Source: Prorocentrum cordatum
Taxonomy: Eukaryota > Sar > Dinophyceae > Prorocentrales > Prorocentraceae
NCBI GenBank assembly: GCA_963575745.1
Contig: CAUYUJ010015949.1
Span: forward strand, 556,010-620,009
Length of the DNA: 64,000 bases
Reading direction: 5' to 3'
Translations under genes and position numbers: made by a program
Part shown: piece by piece, positions 30,825 to 40,639 of the stretch
Numbering within the stretch: position 1 is the first letter of the stretch
Layout of the letters: each line of letters opens with the position of its first letter
The notes under the pieces: generated by a model
Seen by the model: only the letters and a program-made list of their open reading frames with translations
Databases searched by the model: none
Told to the model about the DNA's origin: nothing

Positions 30825-31215
30825 AGGAGGAGGAGGAGGACGAGGAGGAGGAGGAGTGAGGAGGAGGAGGAGGAGAGAGGAGGAGGGGGAGGAGGAGGAG
30901 GAGGGAGGAGGAGGAGGAAGGAGAGAGAGGAGCTATAGGAGGAGAGGAGGAGGAGGAGGAGGAGGATGAGGAGGGGATGGGGGGAGGAGGAGGACGATGG
31001 AGGAGCGGAGGGTTAGGAGGACGAGGAGGAGGATGAGGAGGAGGAGGACGAGGGAGGAGTATATGATGATGACGAGAGGAGGAGGGCGAGAGGAGGAGGC
31101 GGAGAGGAGGAGGAGGAGGAGGAGGAGGAGGAGGAGGAGGAGGAGGAGGAGGAGGAGGAGGAGGAGAGGGAGGAGGAGGAGGAGGAGGAGGATAGAAGGA
31201 GGGGGGAGGAGGAGA
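30640..31215 (+). repeat. (GGA)n microsatellite with a poly-G tract
   Basis: GGA/GAG triplets fill the block. At 30748-30823 there is a tract of about 75 G interrupted by a single C, which could form stacked G-quadruplexes. The frames here are artefacts. Confidence 0.95.
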
Positions 31216-31284
31216 CGCCGCCCGCGCGCGTGCGGCTTACAGGCCGCGCGGGGAGCGCGCCCTCCCTTTTCCCTTTGCTTCGCG

Positions 31285-31670
31285 GCTCGGGATCGCCATC
31301 GAAAAACATATCAAGACATGTTTTTCGATGGCGACCCCGAGCCATGGGGCAGTCTCCTCTCGGAGGACCCCTCGGGGATGTCGGGGATCCTCCTCGACAT
31401 CCCCGAGGGGTGGGACGGGCTCGGCAGCCATCGGCCCGTCGCACGTCGTCGTCCCCCAACCCTCTGGGTTGTGGACGACGGCTACGTGCGGTGGGCCGCT
31501 CTGGCTGCCGAGCGGCGCGCGGGGCCCCCCCCCGCCGCCCGCGCCAGCGGCAATGCCGCTGGAGATGGCGGCGCAGAGCGCGGCGCAGGCGAACTTCGCC
31601 TGCGCCGCGCTCAGCCGCGCCAGGCTGCCGCTCGACGCGGCGGCCCTGCAGGGCCGCCGCGTCGAGCGGC
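31285..31670. repeat. cluster of four long hairpins
   Basis: 31285-31342: arms of about 25 bp (GATCGCCATCGAAAAACAT) with one mismatch and a short loop. 31368-31410: CCCCTCGGGGATGTCG and its exact complement. 31576-31612: 18-bp arms GAGCGCGGCGCAGGCGAA with a 1-nt centre. 31627-31670: a 44-bp perfect palindrome centred on CTGCAG. The spacing is too regular for chance in 390 bp. Confidence 0.93.
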
Positions 31671-31724
31671 CGTCTTGGGCTGAGGCGCGCCCGTCGCCGC
31701 CTCCGCCGCCGCCTCCCCCTTTCC

Positions 31725-31897
31725 TCCTCCTCCTCATCCTCCTCCCCGTCCTCCTCCTACTCCTCCTCCTCCTCGACATCTCCTCCTCCTTCTCCTCCTC
31801 CTCCTCCTCCTTCTCCTCCTCCTCCTCTCTCCCCCTCCTCTTCCTCCTCCTCCTCCTCCTCCTCCTCCTCTTCCTCCTCCTCCTTCTCCTTCTCAGA
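31725..31897 (+). repeat. (TCC)n microsatellite at the right end of the element
   Basis: TCC/CTC triplets with occasional TTC. It abuts the right subterminal array. Confidence 0.93.
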
Positions 31898-32246
31898 GTC
31901 CGCTAACCACTTAGTAAGTCCGCTAACCACTTAGTAAGTAAGCTAGCTAGCGGACTTACTATGTGGTTACTAAGTGGTTAGTAAGTGGTTTCTGGGTGGT
32001 TACTAAGTGGCAGCTAAGTGGTTACTAAGTGGTTAGCAAGTGGTAGCTAGAGTGGGGACTTAGCGAGCTAACCTCTACTAGAGACTTAGCAAGGTTAGCC
32101 TCCAGCTATAAGTGGTTAGTATCTCCTACTAACCAGTTGTAGCTGGTTATACAACTTACATCCGACTTACAACACTTATAACCTACTTACAACTCACTTG
32201 TACGTACATACTAAATCCTCTAACCCCTTAGTATCCGCGCTAACCA
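31898..32246. repeat. right subterminal array of CTAAGTGG/CCACTTAG words
   Basis: About 25-30 words of the types CCACTTAGTAAG, GTGGTTACTAAGTGG, GCTAGCTAGC and ACTTACAAC, in both orientations. Composition and words match the left array at 14280-14512. Confidence 0.87.
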
Positions 32247-32272
32247 CCTAGCAGCCGCCGCGGCCATCCAAG
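32247..32272 (-). repeat. right terminal inverted repeat
   Basis: Read on the minus strand it starts CTTGGATGGCCGCGGCGG and continues CTGCTAGG. It is followed by TA and then by the second half of the interrupted target repeat. Confidence 0.9.
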
Positions 32273-32302
32273 TAGGGTTCGCATGTGGCCCCCTGGGTCC
32301 GG
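32273..32302. repeat. TA duplication and right half of the target repeat
   Basis: TA followed by GGGTTCGCATGTGGCCCCCT matches 13742-13763 of the intact palindrome exactly, continuing from where the left flank stops. Confidence 0.88.
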
Positions 32303-32465
32303 CTTTCATCATGGGGTGTCTGCAGGGGGAGTTCGCGTCACATTTCGGCTCGGGTCACGCCATGCTCCTGCCATGTTCCTGACGGTCTTGTCGGGCCAGC
32401 CCGGGTGCCCCGAACCCGAGTCTCAGGTCTCCCCGGTCGAAGTCCGTCGGGGCCTAAGAGACGGG

Positions 32466-32637
32466 GGGGTCAGTGCGAATGGGGGTCAGCCCGTGCGCTG
32501 GATCTTGGAGGATGCTACCAAGCCAGGGCTGCGCTGACCCCGGGCTTGGGTGCAGGATCCCGCTGGATCTTGCAGGATCTTGCAGGATCCCGCAAGGCCT
32601 GGCTGACCGGGTGCTGGATTGACCCAGGTCAGTAGAT
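32466..32637 (+). repeat. dispersed repeat R3, copy 1
   Basis: It contains GGGGGTCAG, GCGCTGGATCTT, several GCAGGATCCYGC words and CAAGGCCTG, and ends GGTCAGTAGAT. It shares this order with 50354-50512 and 58568-58728. The unit holds self-complementary GCAGGATCCTGC motifs. Confidence 0.8.
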
Positions 32638-33162
32638 TTCCGAGTTCGAAGGTCGACCTCCGTACGGCAGAGCGACGCGGAATCACCGAAGGACGCGGTG
32701 ACGCCACGGGACCCGGCGGGTTTCAGTTCTGAACGATCGACGAGGTGTCGAGAACCTTTGCGCGCGCTGACGCCGCGTGATCCTACCGTGAAGGCAACAT
32801 GCACTACAGTGGGGCGCGCATCAAGAAGCCATATGTGTTTTTTTTTTCCGTCAGGTTACACTGGGTTTCTTCGCTCCTCGCGCTGCGCGGTGACTTCCCG
32901 CGGCCCTGGACGGAGCTTCTGCGTTCGGGGTGCCCCGGGCTCCCCCGAACTCGCACCCCTCGCGCGGGTCTCCAGGGCTGGGCCTCTGCGAGGGTGTTGT
33001 CTCTTGCGGCCTCGTCCTCACGGTGCTGATGCGCATCGTCCAGATGCGGCACGAGGGGCCGGCTCAGGAGACTTGGGCAGGCCGATCGGCTTCGCAAGAC
33101 TCGAGAGCGACCAGAGATGGCCCCGCGGGAATCCACGTGCCCTTTGCACTATCTCTCCTCGA
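32638..33162. other. no gene seen
   Basis: GC-rich mixed sequence with a T9 run at 32839. Open frames exist but none looks conserved. Confidence 0.35.
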
Positions 33163-33582
33163 GGCTCCTCCTCCTCCTCCTCCTCCTCCTCCTCCTCCTC
33201 CTCCTCCTCCTCCGCCTCCTCCGCCTTCTCCGCCTCCTTCTTCTCCTCTCCTCCTCCTCCAACCCACCCCCCCTCCTCCTCCTCCTCCTCCTCCTCCTCC
33301 TCCCCACCCCTCCTCCTCCTCCTCCTCTCCTCCTCCTCCTCCTCCTCCTCCTCCTCCTACCTCCTCCTCCTCCTCCCCTCCTCCTCTCTCCCCCCTCCTC
33401 TCCTCCTCTCCTCTTCCTCCTCCTCCTCCTCCTCCTCCTATCCTCCTCCTCCTCCTCCCCCTCCCACCCCTCCACCTTCCTCCTCCTCCTCCTCTCCTCC
33501 TCCTCTCCTCCTCCTCCTCCCCCTCCACCTCCTCCTCCTCCTCCTCCTCCTCCTCCTCCTCCTCCTCCTCCCCCTCTCCCCA
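33163..33582 (+). repeat. (TCC)n microsatellite, about 420 bp
   Basis: TCC/CTC triplets with short interruptions (CCACCC, TTCTCC). All open frames across it are low complexity. A looser TCTCC block continues at 33690-33830. Confidence 0.95.
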
Positions 33583-34146
33583 TGCTGGGCCTGGCAGGCC
33601 CCAGTGCTGCGCGCCCTCCGCTGCTGGGCCACCCCCTGGGGGGGGGGGATCTGTACAGTCCCGATCCCGCCCGCCGCGCGGCCGCCCGCCGGCCCCCTCC
33701 TCTCTCCTCTCCTGCTCCTCCCGCCTGCCCCCTCCTCTCTCCTCTCCTCTGACCTCCTCTGCTGCTCCTCCCTGCTCTCCTCTCCTCTCTCCTCCTCTCA
33801 TGCTCCTCTCTGCTCTCCTGCTCCTCCTCACTGAGGCAAGTCTCAGAAGCCGGACGACGGCTGGCAAACCCGTGGCTGCCAAAACGGAGCTCCGGGATAT
33901 ATTTGTTGTTCTTGGTCCTCCGAGATGCAGCCCGTTTACTATCCAGCGCGCTGAGGTTTCTTCCTGGAATTTGTTGTTTGTTTCTTCTGGGAAGACCGTT
34001 TTAGCAGCCACGGATTTGCCAGCTTTCGCCCAGCTTCCGAAAGTCGGCAGCGTCCTGCCTGGGCTCGCCGATCGAGGGCCGAGGAGCTTCTTGCACGATT
34101 TATTGTTTCGTAGGTTCTGGGCCCTCGGGATGGTTCTGGGTTTAGG

Positions 34147-34290
34147 TCGGGCATGTCCCCCTACAGGGGGGTTTTAGACGTTTTTTTGCCGTAAAAAATG
34201 GACGATGCTGAAACATACTCAAGAAATCGTCCCCAGACTATTTTTGACTATTTCTTAATATTTCCCCTGCAGAGGGACAGACAGGCCCGA
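34147..34290 (+). mobile_element. MITE-A copy with both ends
   Basis: 144 bp; starts TCGGGCATGTCCCCCTACAG and ends with the complementary CTGCAGAGGGACAGACAGGC-CCGA. It contains AATCGTCCCCAGACTATTTT, the inverse of the CTGGGGACTAT word of other copies. Confidence 0.8.
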
Positions 34291-34429
34291 CTTGATCCTG
34301 GGGGTCCTCCTCGGCGTGGTGATAACCCCCCCTGGTGGCACTGCCTGGAGGCGGCAGCAGAGAGTGCACGGCGACTAGCTGCGCCGGAGGGGCAGCCGCG
34401 GCAGGGGGGGGGCCCTCCTCCGTCCTCCT

Positions 34430-34545
34430 CCGTCTCTCCTCCTCCTCCTCCTCCTCCTAATCCTCCTCCTCCTCCTCCTCCTCCTCCTCCTCCTCCTCCT
34501 CCTCCGTCTCTCCTCCTCCTCCGCCTCCTCCTCCTCCATGTGGTG
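34430..34545 (+). repeat. (TCC)n microsatellite
   Basis: TCC/CTC triplets, pure for most of 34438-34504, with CCG variants to the end. Confidence 0.92.
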
Positions 34546-34697
34546 GCCCAGGGCCGGAAGCATGGGCTCCCAAGCGCCCACTCAAGGCCGATCAGGGCCT
34601 GGGCTTCCTTTCCGCCCATGGTGAGCGTGCTTTCGCTATCGGGGATGCCTATCGCCGACCTATCGGTGGCTTTCCTTCGTCAGGCCTGGGACGAATA

Positions 34698-35312
34698 CAC
34701 ACACACACAACACACACACACACACGCACACACACACACACACACGAACACACACACACACACACACATACCTGCCTGCCGACCTAGCTACCTACCGACC
34801 TAGCTACCTACCTACCCACCCGGCCGCCCACCCACCTACCTACCTACCTACTACCTACTTGCATGCATACATGCATATAAGCATGCGCGCACATACATAC
34901 ATAACTACACACATACCTACCCACCTACCTACCTACCTACCTGCCTACCGACCTACCTACCTACCTACCTACGTGCGTGCGTGCGTGCGTGCGTGTGTGC
35001 GTGCGTGCGTGCGTACATGCATCAATCACACATACATGCATACATGCATACATGCATGCATACACACATACACACATACATACATACACACATACACACA
35101 TGCATACCTACATACCTACATACATACATACATGCATGCATGCATACATACATACATACATACATACATACATGCATGCATACATGCATACATGCATACC
35201 TGCATACATGCATACATGCATACATGCATACATGCATACATGCATACATGCATACATGCATACATGCATACATGCATACATGCATACATGCATACATGCA
35301 TACATACATACA

Positions 35313-35344
<32 letters not shown>

Positions 35345-35690
35345 CATGCATACATACATACATACATACATATGTACATATCTGCATACATACATACATA
35401 CACGCCTACATCCATCCATCCCTCCATTCATCCATCCATCCATCCATCCATACATACATACATACATACATATATTCACATGCATGCATACACACATTCG
35501 TGTAACCATACATTCAGCCATCTATATATATATGTATGTATATATACATGCATACATACATATATGCATGCATGCACACATAATCCGCACATACGCACTT
35601 GCATATATATGTGCGTGTATAGATATAAGTGTGTATATATCCATATGTTTATATGTAAACACACAAGAGAGAGAGAGAGAGAGACAACAA
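34698..35690. repeat. compound microsatellite: CA, CTAC, GTGC, TACATGCA, TATA, GA
   Basis: Order: (AC)n 34698-34768, (CTAC)n to about 34965, (GTGC)n 34973-35013, then about 570 bp of ATAC/ATGC tetranucleotides in which pyrimidine and purine alternate strictly over long runs, TATATG patches, and (GA)n at 35667-35684. The Tyr/His/Cys/Met frames are artefacts. Confidence 0.97.
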
Positions 35691-35739
35691 ATGGCCTTCG
35701 GCCCATCCCACCACCGTGCCTGGGTCTTTGGTTTGAAGC

Positions 35740-36205
35740 CTATTGGATGTTCGTGGGATTTCGTTGGGGGCGTCTCGGAGGCCTCTTGGAGGCAGTTTGG
35801 AAGCTTCTTGGGGGCCGCTGTGGGGCCTGTTTTACATTAATCTTGGGCCTTTGGAAGGCCTCTTGGGGGCCTCTTGGGGGCCTCGTGGGGGCCTCGTGGG
35901 GCCTCCTGGGCGCCTCTTGGGGTCTCTTGGGGCCTCTTGGGGCCTCTTGGGGCGTAAGGCTGGGATTTTCGATCCTTTGGGGCCGTCTTGGGGCCCTCTT
36001 GGGCCGTTTTGGGCGCCTCTTGGAGGCTTCTTGTGCCGTCTTGGGGCGGTCTTAGGCGGCCTCTAGGGCCGTCTGGGCAGCGTCGGGAAGCCGAAGGCGA
36101 GAACGCCAAAATCCTTCAAAGACCTAATGATGATCAATGATTTTGGTCTCTTGGGGCCCTCTTGGGAGGCCTCTTGGAGGCCTCTTGGGTGTCTTCGGGG
36201 CCTCT
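35740..36205. repeat. GGCCTCTTGGGG minisatellite, largest block
   Basis: About 30 imperfect units of 10-15 bp (GGCCTCTTGGGG, GGCCGTCTTGGGG, GCGCCTCTTGGAGG). A T-rich unit at 35823-35850 interrupts it. Confidence 0.85.
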
Positions 36206-36392
36206 CAGGCCGTCTGGGGGGCCATCTTGAGCGTCCTGGAGTGATCGTTTGGCGACTCGGGGCCCGTTGGAACGCCTTGGCGAACAACTTGCGCGGGAAC
36301 ACGTTCCGGAGCCCAGGGGGCACGCGGGAAGCCCTAGGAGATTTCGGAATTTGGGGTCGGGGCCCCTTGAGTTCCTAGAGCGAGAAATTCGC

Positions 36393-36395
36393 ATG

Positions 36396-36452
<57 letters not shown>

Positions 36453-36500
36453 TCACACATGTACATTTACATCCTCCTCCTCCTCCTCCTCCTCCTCCTC

Positions 36501-36527
<27 letters not shown>
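36393..36527. repeat. (TA)n, then (TCC)n, then (TAC)n
   Basis: TATATA runs at 36393-36448, TCC at 36472-36500 and TAC at 36501-36526: three different simple repeats placed side by side. Confidence 0.95.
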
Positions 36528-36531
<4 letters not shown>

Positions 36532-37179
36532 ATATATACATGTGTAAACATGTGTATATCTAATATTGCTCCAAGGCGCTCCAGGACGCTCCTGGAACGC
36601 CGTCGGGACGCTCTGGAACGGCCGCGGCGCCCGCGACAGACGATACGCCGGAGGTAAGGACCGCTTGGAGTTCAGGATGGGGCTCTGTCTTCTGGGGCCG
36701 CTCCTCAGGTTCCGGTCGGGGCACCTGCTCGTAGCCGAGGCTCTCACTGTGGCCAGGGACGCCCCCCTCGATTCGGATTCGACGGCCCGTGTGGCAGAAC
36801 GATGGTTCGAACACATGAACTTTTGGCGCTCGGCGCGCCAAGGGAGGGGGGTCCGGTGCAGGTCCAAGAAAGCCGCGCGGAGCGCCAACAGTTGGTGTGT
36901 ATGTTAATTTTGTCCTCTTCTACTATGGTAGCACGAGGGTGACACCAGGTCTTGGAATGACGTGTGCGCTCGGGCTGGCCCCGCCAGCCCCCAAGTCAGC
37001 GCAGTACACCCGCAAGACGGCTCCGGCAAGGCCCCCCATCGGACTCTGAGTCAGAGCGCAGGCTGAACGTTTGAGTTCCCGAGCGCGCCTTCGGGGCTTC
37101 GGAGAAGCCGAAGAGAGAACCCTTTCGTTCGTTCCGTGCTCGGCGCCCCTGATGGCAGCACGATGGCAGTACGTTTAAG
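36528..37179. other. no gene seen
   Basis: Mixed sequence. A GCGCTCGGCGCGCCAAGGGA-like phrase at 36826 recalls 10700-10720 (GAGCGCCAAAAGTTTATG), pointing to another old dispersed repeat. Confidence 0.35.
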
Positions 37180-37360
37180 TCGGGCCTGTCCCCCTACAGG
37201 GGGATGTTCGACGAAAAATAAAAAAATACCCCAACAATACCCAACAAATAATTCAAAAATAGTCTGGGGACTATTATTTTGGTATTATTTGACCTTCTTG
37301 GGGCATTTTTGGTGTATTTTTTATTCTTGGTCGACGCCCCCTGTAGGGGGACACGCCCGA
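37180..37360 (+). mobile_element. MITE-A, best-preserved copy (181 bp)
   Basis: The left end TCGGGCCTGTCCCCCTACAG and the right end, its complement with one change (read back as TCGGGCGTGTCCCCCTACAG), enclose an AT-rich core with AATAGTCTGGGGACTATTAT and runs of A and T. The core is itself partly inverted (AAAAATA / TATTTTT). It has no coding capacity and would need a transposase supplied elsewhere. Confidence 0.9.
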
Positions 37361-37561
37361 TATAACAGTACGTCCTCTAGACGGGGCGGGCCGGCGAGGC
37401 AGGCGGAGAGAGAGGGCCTCGTAACCGCGAGTCGATGGTTCGAAGATGGGGTCTCGCGGGATGGGGATCTAAGACTCGGAATGGATCTAGGGGTGGATGA
37501 ACTTTGTTGGAGGCACCTCGCCCTCAGGACCCCATTCCCTCAGGACCCCACTATTGAGCCA

Positions 37562-37625
37562 CCGATGACCGCGAGGCGGAGCAGGCTGCGGTCGCCGCCC
37601 GGGCTGAGGCGGACATGAAGGCTTG
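37562..37625 (+). other. short coiled-coil coding islet
   Basis: One frame reads DREAEQAAVAARAEADMKA. It is similar in style to the islets at 8037, 40640 and 58025. A (GGGTC)n run follows at 37697-37724. Confidence 0.35.
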
Positions 37626-37729
37626 CCACCGCTTGCCTCTCTCCACGGGCGGTTCGCGGTGCGGTCGGTTCGGTCGCGTCGCAGCCAGTTACGTTCGGTC
37701 GGGTCGGGTCGGGTCGGGTCGGTCGTCTG

Positions 37730-38235
37730 TCGTTCGGCTACGCGTAAAAGTGACCTATCGCTGGAGTGACCTACGGTAGCCGTTTCTATTGTGTTGTTTC
37801 GCCGATCGGCGCGGGCCGCCGCCGTTCCTCCAACCCCGCCCTAGTCCAGATGTTGGTTGCATTTTGAGGTTGCTTTTAGCTACTGGTCGGGACCCCCCCC
37901 CTCAGATCGACGACGCATTGGCCCAGACCCAGAGCCCCCCCTTCCCCAAACGTCAATGGTCGTTCTTGGGTGTACGCTTGCCTCTGTACCGGTTGCGTGT
38001 GGTGCGATCGATGTTGGGTTGCGTTGCAGTCGTTTGCGTTCGGTCAGGTCGAGTCGGTCGTTTGTCGCGTTCGGAGGGACGTAGTTTGCCTCAGAGCGCA
38101 CGCGTATATAACTAGTGTGCGTGCACCGCGCGACGTCCATTTAGGTCAACGCTGGCAAGCTGCTGAGCAGAGTAGGCAGGATGATGATCAGGAGAATGCG
38201 TCGGCGGCGGCAACGGCGGCAACGGCGGCGAAGGA
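37730..38235. other. no gene; trace of the 3203/63766 repeat
   Basis: From 37793 the words TTTCGCCGATCGGCGCGGGC match the start of the dispersed repeat. The rest shows a GGTCGGGTCGG-like pentamer echo at 38041-38070. Confidence 0.4.
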
Positions 38236-38239
38236 AGAA

Positions 38240-38740
38240 GGGAGGATGAGGAGGAGGAGGAGGAGGAGGAGGAGGAGGAGAAGACGAATAATAATAATAA
38301 CGAGATGTGGGAGCAGCAGGAGCAGCAGGATGAGCAGCAGCATGAGGAGAAAGTGGAGGAGGACGAGGAGGACGACGAGGAGGAGGAGGCGGAGGAGGAG
38401 GAGGAGGGGCGGAGGGAAAGCTGGACGAGCGGCGGGTGCAGGAGACACTGGAGAAACAACACGGGAGGCGGAGAAGCGGGAGATAGAGGAGGAGGAGGAG
38501 GGAGGACCTCCCGCGGTGGCGCTCCGTTTGCGCAGCCCCCTTGGGGCGCCTCCGCGCACCCCCCTGGCCCCGGACGAGGACGTCAGAGCCACCGAGTTCG
38601 CGGCCTCGAACGTTGAGCTGCGGGCGGAGGCCGCCAAGGCGCAGAAGGAGAAGGCCCTCTCCCTTGGCGGGAGAGGAGTGGGAGGAGGAGGAGGAGGAGG
38701 AGGAGGAGGAGGAGGAGGAGGAGGAGGAAGGATTGAAGAG
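38240..38740 (+). repeat. (GGA)n blocks around a coiled-coil islet
   Basis: GGA/GAG triplets at 38245-38282, 38345-38415 and 38480-38505, then a GC segment at 38570-38650 reading DVRATEFAASNVELRAEAAK, then pure GGA at 38683-38728. The islet lies between two arrays. Confidence 0.8.
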
Positions 38741-39209
38741 GATATATGAGGGAATCAAGAGGTAGGGATTGCGGTGACGGAGGGGGGAAGGGGAGGGAGA
38801 GGGGAGACAGAGGAGGACGAAAAGTAGAAGGAGTTGGAGAACGCAGAACGGAGGAGGATCAACTACGTGCACCCGCGCCATACCTGACATCCTGCCACCA
38901 CTGGGTGCCAGGCGAGCACAGGGATCTCGCGGACGCCCATCCAGCACGACGGGCAGACCGATCTGCGGCTCTCCCAGGGTCGCCTCTGACTCACTGGGCG
39001 GTGCGGTCACCAGTCAGCATCGTCGGACAGATCCCCATCCTCAGCTGGCCAGGGTCCCTCAGCGCAACCAGCCTACCCCCTCGAGGTGCGATTGGACGCC
39101 GCGAAGCCCAACAGGTATCACATGTATCCCCACATCGGGGGGCAGGTCGGACAACGGGGCCAAGGCTTTCCCAGAGGGGAGGGGGGTACAGTCGAAACCG
39201 ATGGCAAGG
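38741..39209. other. no gene seen
   Basis: A purine-rich start is followed by mixed sequence without a recognisable frame. Confidence 0.35.
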
Positions 39210-39355
39210 GTGTGTAACCTTCCCAAGGGCACCTTTGAATCCTTGCAGCTTCGGTCCATCCTTGACCACTTTCGATGAACCGCCCCGCTCGAAGTAGCTG
39301 CAGCATGGGCGTCCAATGGGCTTGCATCCTTATCGCGCATCCTTAGTATCAGTTT
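39210..39355. repeat. dispersed repeat, copy 2 (partner 5775-5930)
   Basis: It has the same order of words as copy 1 (CTTCCCAAGGG, CCTTG, CGGTCCATCC, CACTTTCGATG, CGCCCCGCTCGAA, GCATCCTTA) with many substitutions. Confidence 0.65.
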
Positions 39356-40639
39356 GACTGTAACGGCGGAGTGGCTACACCACCAAGCAGGTCAGTGGGG
39401 ATTTTGGGCCAGCGGACCGTTTTGGGACCTATGGGTCTTTCACCGAGGATGCCTCGGGCGGCCTCGGCCTCCTAGGTCATGAGACCATTCAGCGGCGACC
39501 GTGTGGTGAGGCCTTCTGGTGTTCCGAGGTCCTGGCACGGCATGTCCCCACACTCGGGGGCAACGATAGGGGAGGATGGTTCACGGCAACGACAGGGGGA
39601 TAGGGCCAGGGGGATCGGATCGCCCAGTCATCGCCGAAAGAAGATTGAGCGCCCACCCCGCCCGGGAACGTGCGGTATCATTATCAGGGGCCTCCTCGCC
39701 AATCTATTGACGAGGTATCGCCGATTCCAGCTTGATGGTGTGCCCCTGCTGCGCGGGCCCCCCCCCCATCGCTCCACGAAGACGCGCCCGGGGCCGGCCG
39801 CCGCCGTCTCGGCTTGGCCCTCCTGCGATCCTCCGAGGCCCTGCTGGTCGTCGTCGTCGGCGGCGGCGTCGTCGTCGTCGTCTCGACCTGACCCGCCTCC
39901 GAGGCAAGGCCCAACGGTGCCGAGCCAGACCGCCAGTGGGGGGGGCCGACGGCGCGTGGCCCGCGCGCGCGCGCGAGGCGCTCTCGGACGGCCGCGCCTC
40001 CTGCGCGGAGCAGCGCGCGGACGCGGCGCGTGCCCGCGAGGCGGGCCTCCTGCCGCGGCCCCTCCGCGGCGCCGGCGGCGGCGGAGGCGACGACGGCGTG
40101 GGCGGCGACGACGGCGATGGCGGCGGCGGCGATGGCGACGACGACGACGGCGACGGATCGGGGATCGATGCTATCGATGGTTCTGGGTGACGATAGGTCG
40201 GGCGCGAAGGGCCCAAGAGGACCCCGACGACGGCCCCATGAGGCCCACATCGTAGATGTCCAGCAGATGTTTAGAAAGAATTGTCCCGTTCTCCCCAGTT
40301 CGCCCCAGGAACGGCTCCAGACGGCTCCCAGCGCCTCCTAGGTCGCCCCAACATTGCCCCGAGAGGCTCCCAAGGGAGGACAGCCCGAGAGGGCCCCAAG
40401 TCCCCTCCAAGAAAAAGCTTTGCCGCCGCACCTGGCCGCACCTGGGGCGTGGGCGGCAGGGGTGGACCTAAACGGTGTTTTGGCGATTTCGTGGGCCGTT
40501 TTCGTTTAGATGTCATTGTGCGGGAAGGGCGGATTGAAGACAAAACGAGGGAAAGCGAAGACTAAACGAAAACGAAAAACACTGTTTAGGTCCAGCCCTG
40601 GTGGGCGGGGGCGGGGCGGCGGGTTCGAGGGGGGCGGCG
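39356..40639. other. GC-rich unassigned stretch with GCGGCG and GACGAC runs
   Basis: At 39850-39890 GTC/GGC triplets, and at 40073-40160 GGCGGCGGCGACGACGGCGA-like triplets. The remaining frames are compositional. At 40525-40600 there is a phrase around AAACGGTGTTTTGGC and its near-inverse AAACACTGTTTAGG (40462 and 40578). Confidence 0.4.

Larger units (their letters stand above)
14590..31670. repeat. CTGCAG-centred perfect palindromes, dispersed family
   Basis: Several dozen copies share the centre GCTGCAGC but have different symmetric arms. Examples: 14590-14603 AGCGCTGCAGCGCT; 14913-14930 with TTT/AAA outer arms; 14957-14970 CGCGCTGCAGCGCG; 14996-15007 GGGCTGCAGCCC; 15944-15957 AGTGCTGCAGCACT; 16797-16810 GTCGCTGCAGCGAC; 18019-18042 (24 bp); 24534-24547 CATGCTGCAGCATG; 26923-26944 (22 bp, CTCCCCCG arms); 28268-28283 CGTTGCTGCAGCAACG; 31627-31670 (44 bp). 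They lie in spacers, introns and coding exons. Outside the element such words are rare. Confidence 0.95.
14262..32272 (+). mobile_element. 18,011-bp DNA transposon, apparently complete, multi-gene
   Basis: The ends are inverted repeats: CTTGGATGGCCGCGGCGG is identical at both termini and the match extends to 24 of 26 bases. TA flanks both sides (14260-14261 and 32273-32274). The uninterrupted relative at 13730-13763 has a single TA at the same point, which supports a TA target duplication. Just inside each end are arrays of CTAAGT/ACTTAG words, plausibly transposase-binding sites. At least seven plus-strand genes lie inside, including an RNase H-fold transposase near the right end. CTGCAG-centred palindromes saturate the interior and stop near the ends. 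The transposase looks CACTA/Tnp2-like, although the termini do not begin CACTA. Whether the element is active is unknown, but the main open frames are not obviously broken. Confidence 0.85.

Noticed and set aside
14590-31670. The palindromes as restriction or methylation sites of a bacterial contaminant
   Set aside because: They occur with short spliceosomal-type introns, microsatellites and a eukaryotic transposase, and the arms are not conserved as a recognition site would be.
34859-36055. A 398-codon frame rich in His, Tyr, Met and Cys
   Set aside because: It is the translation of TACA/TGCA tetranucleotides, and similar frames exist in all three phases and on the other strand.
37425-37460. 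GGTTCGAA resembling a tRNA B box
   Set aside because: No matching A box or acceptor stem can be folded around it, and GGTTCGAA also occurs at 36805 without tRNA features.
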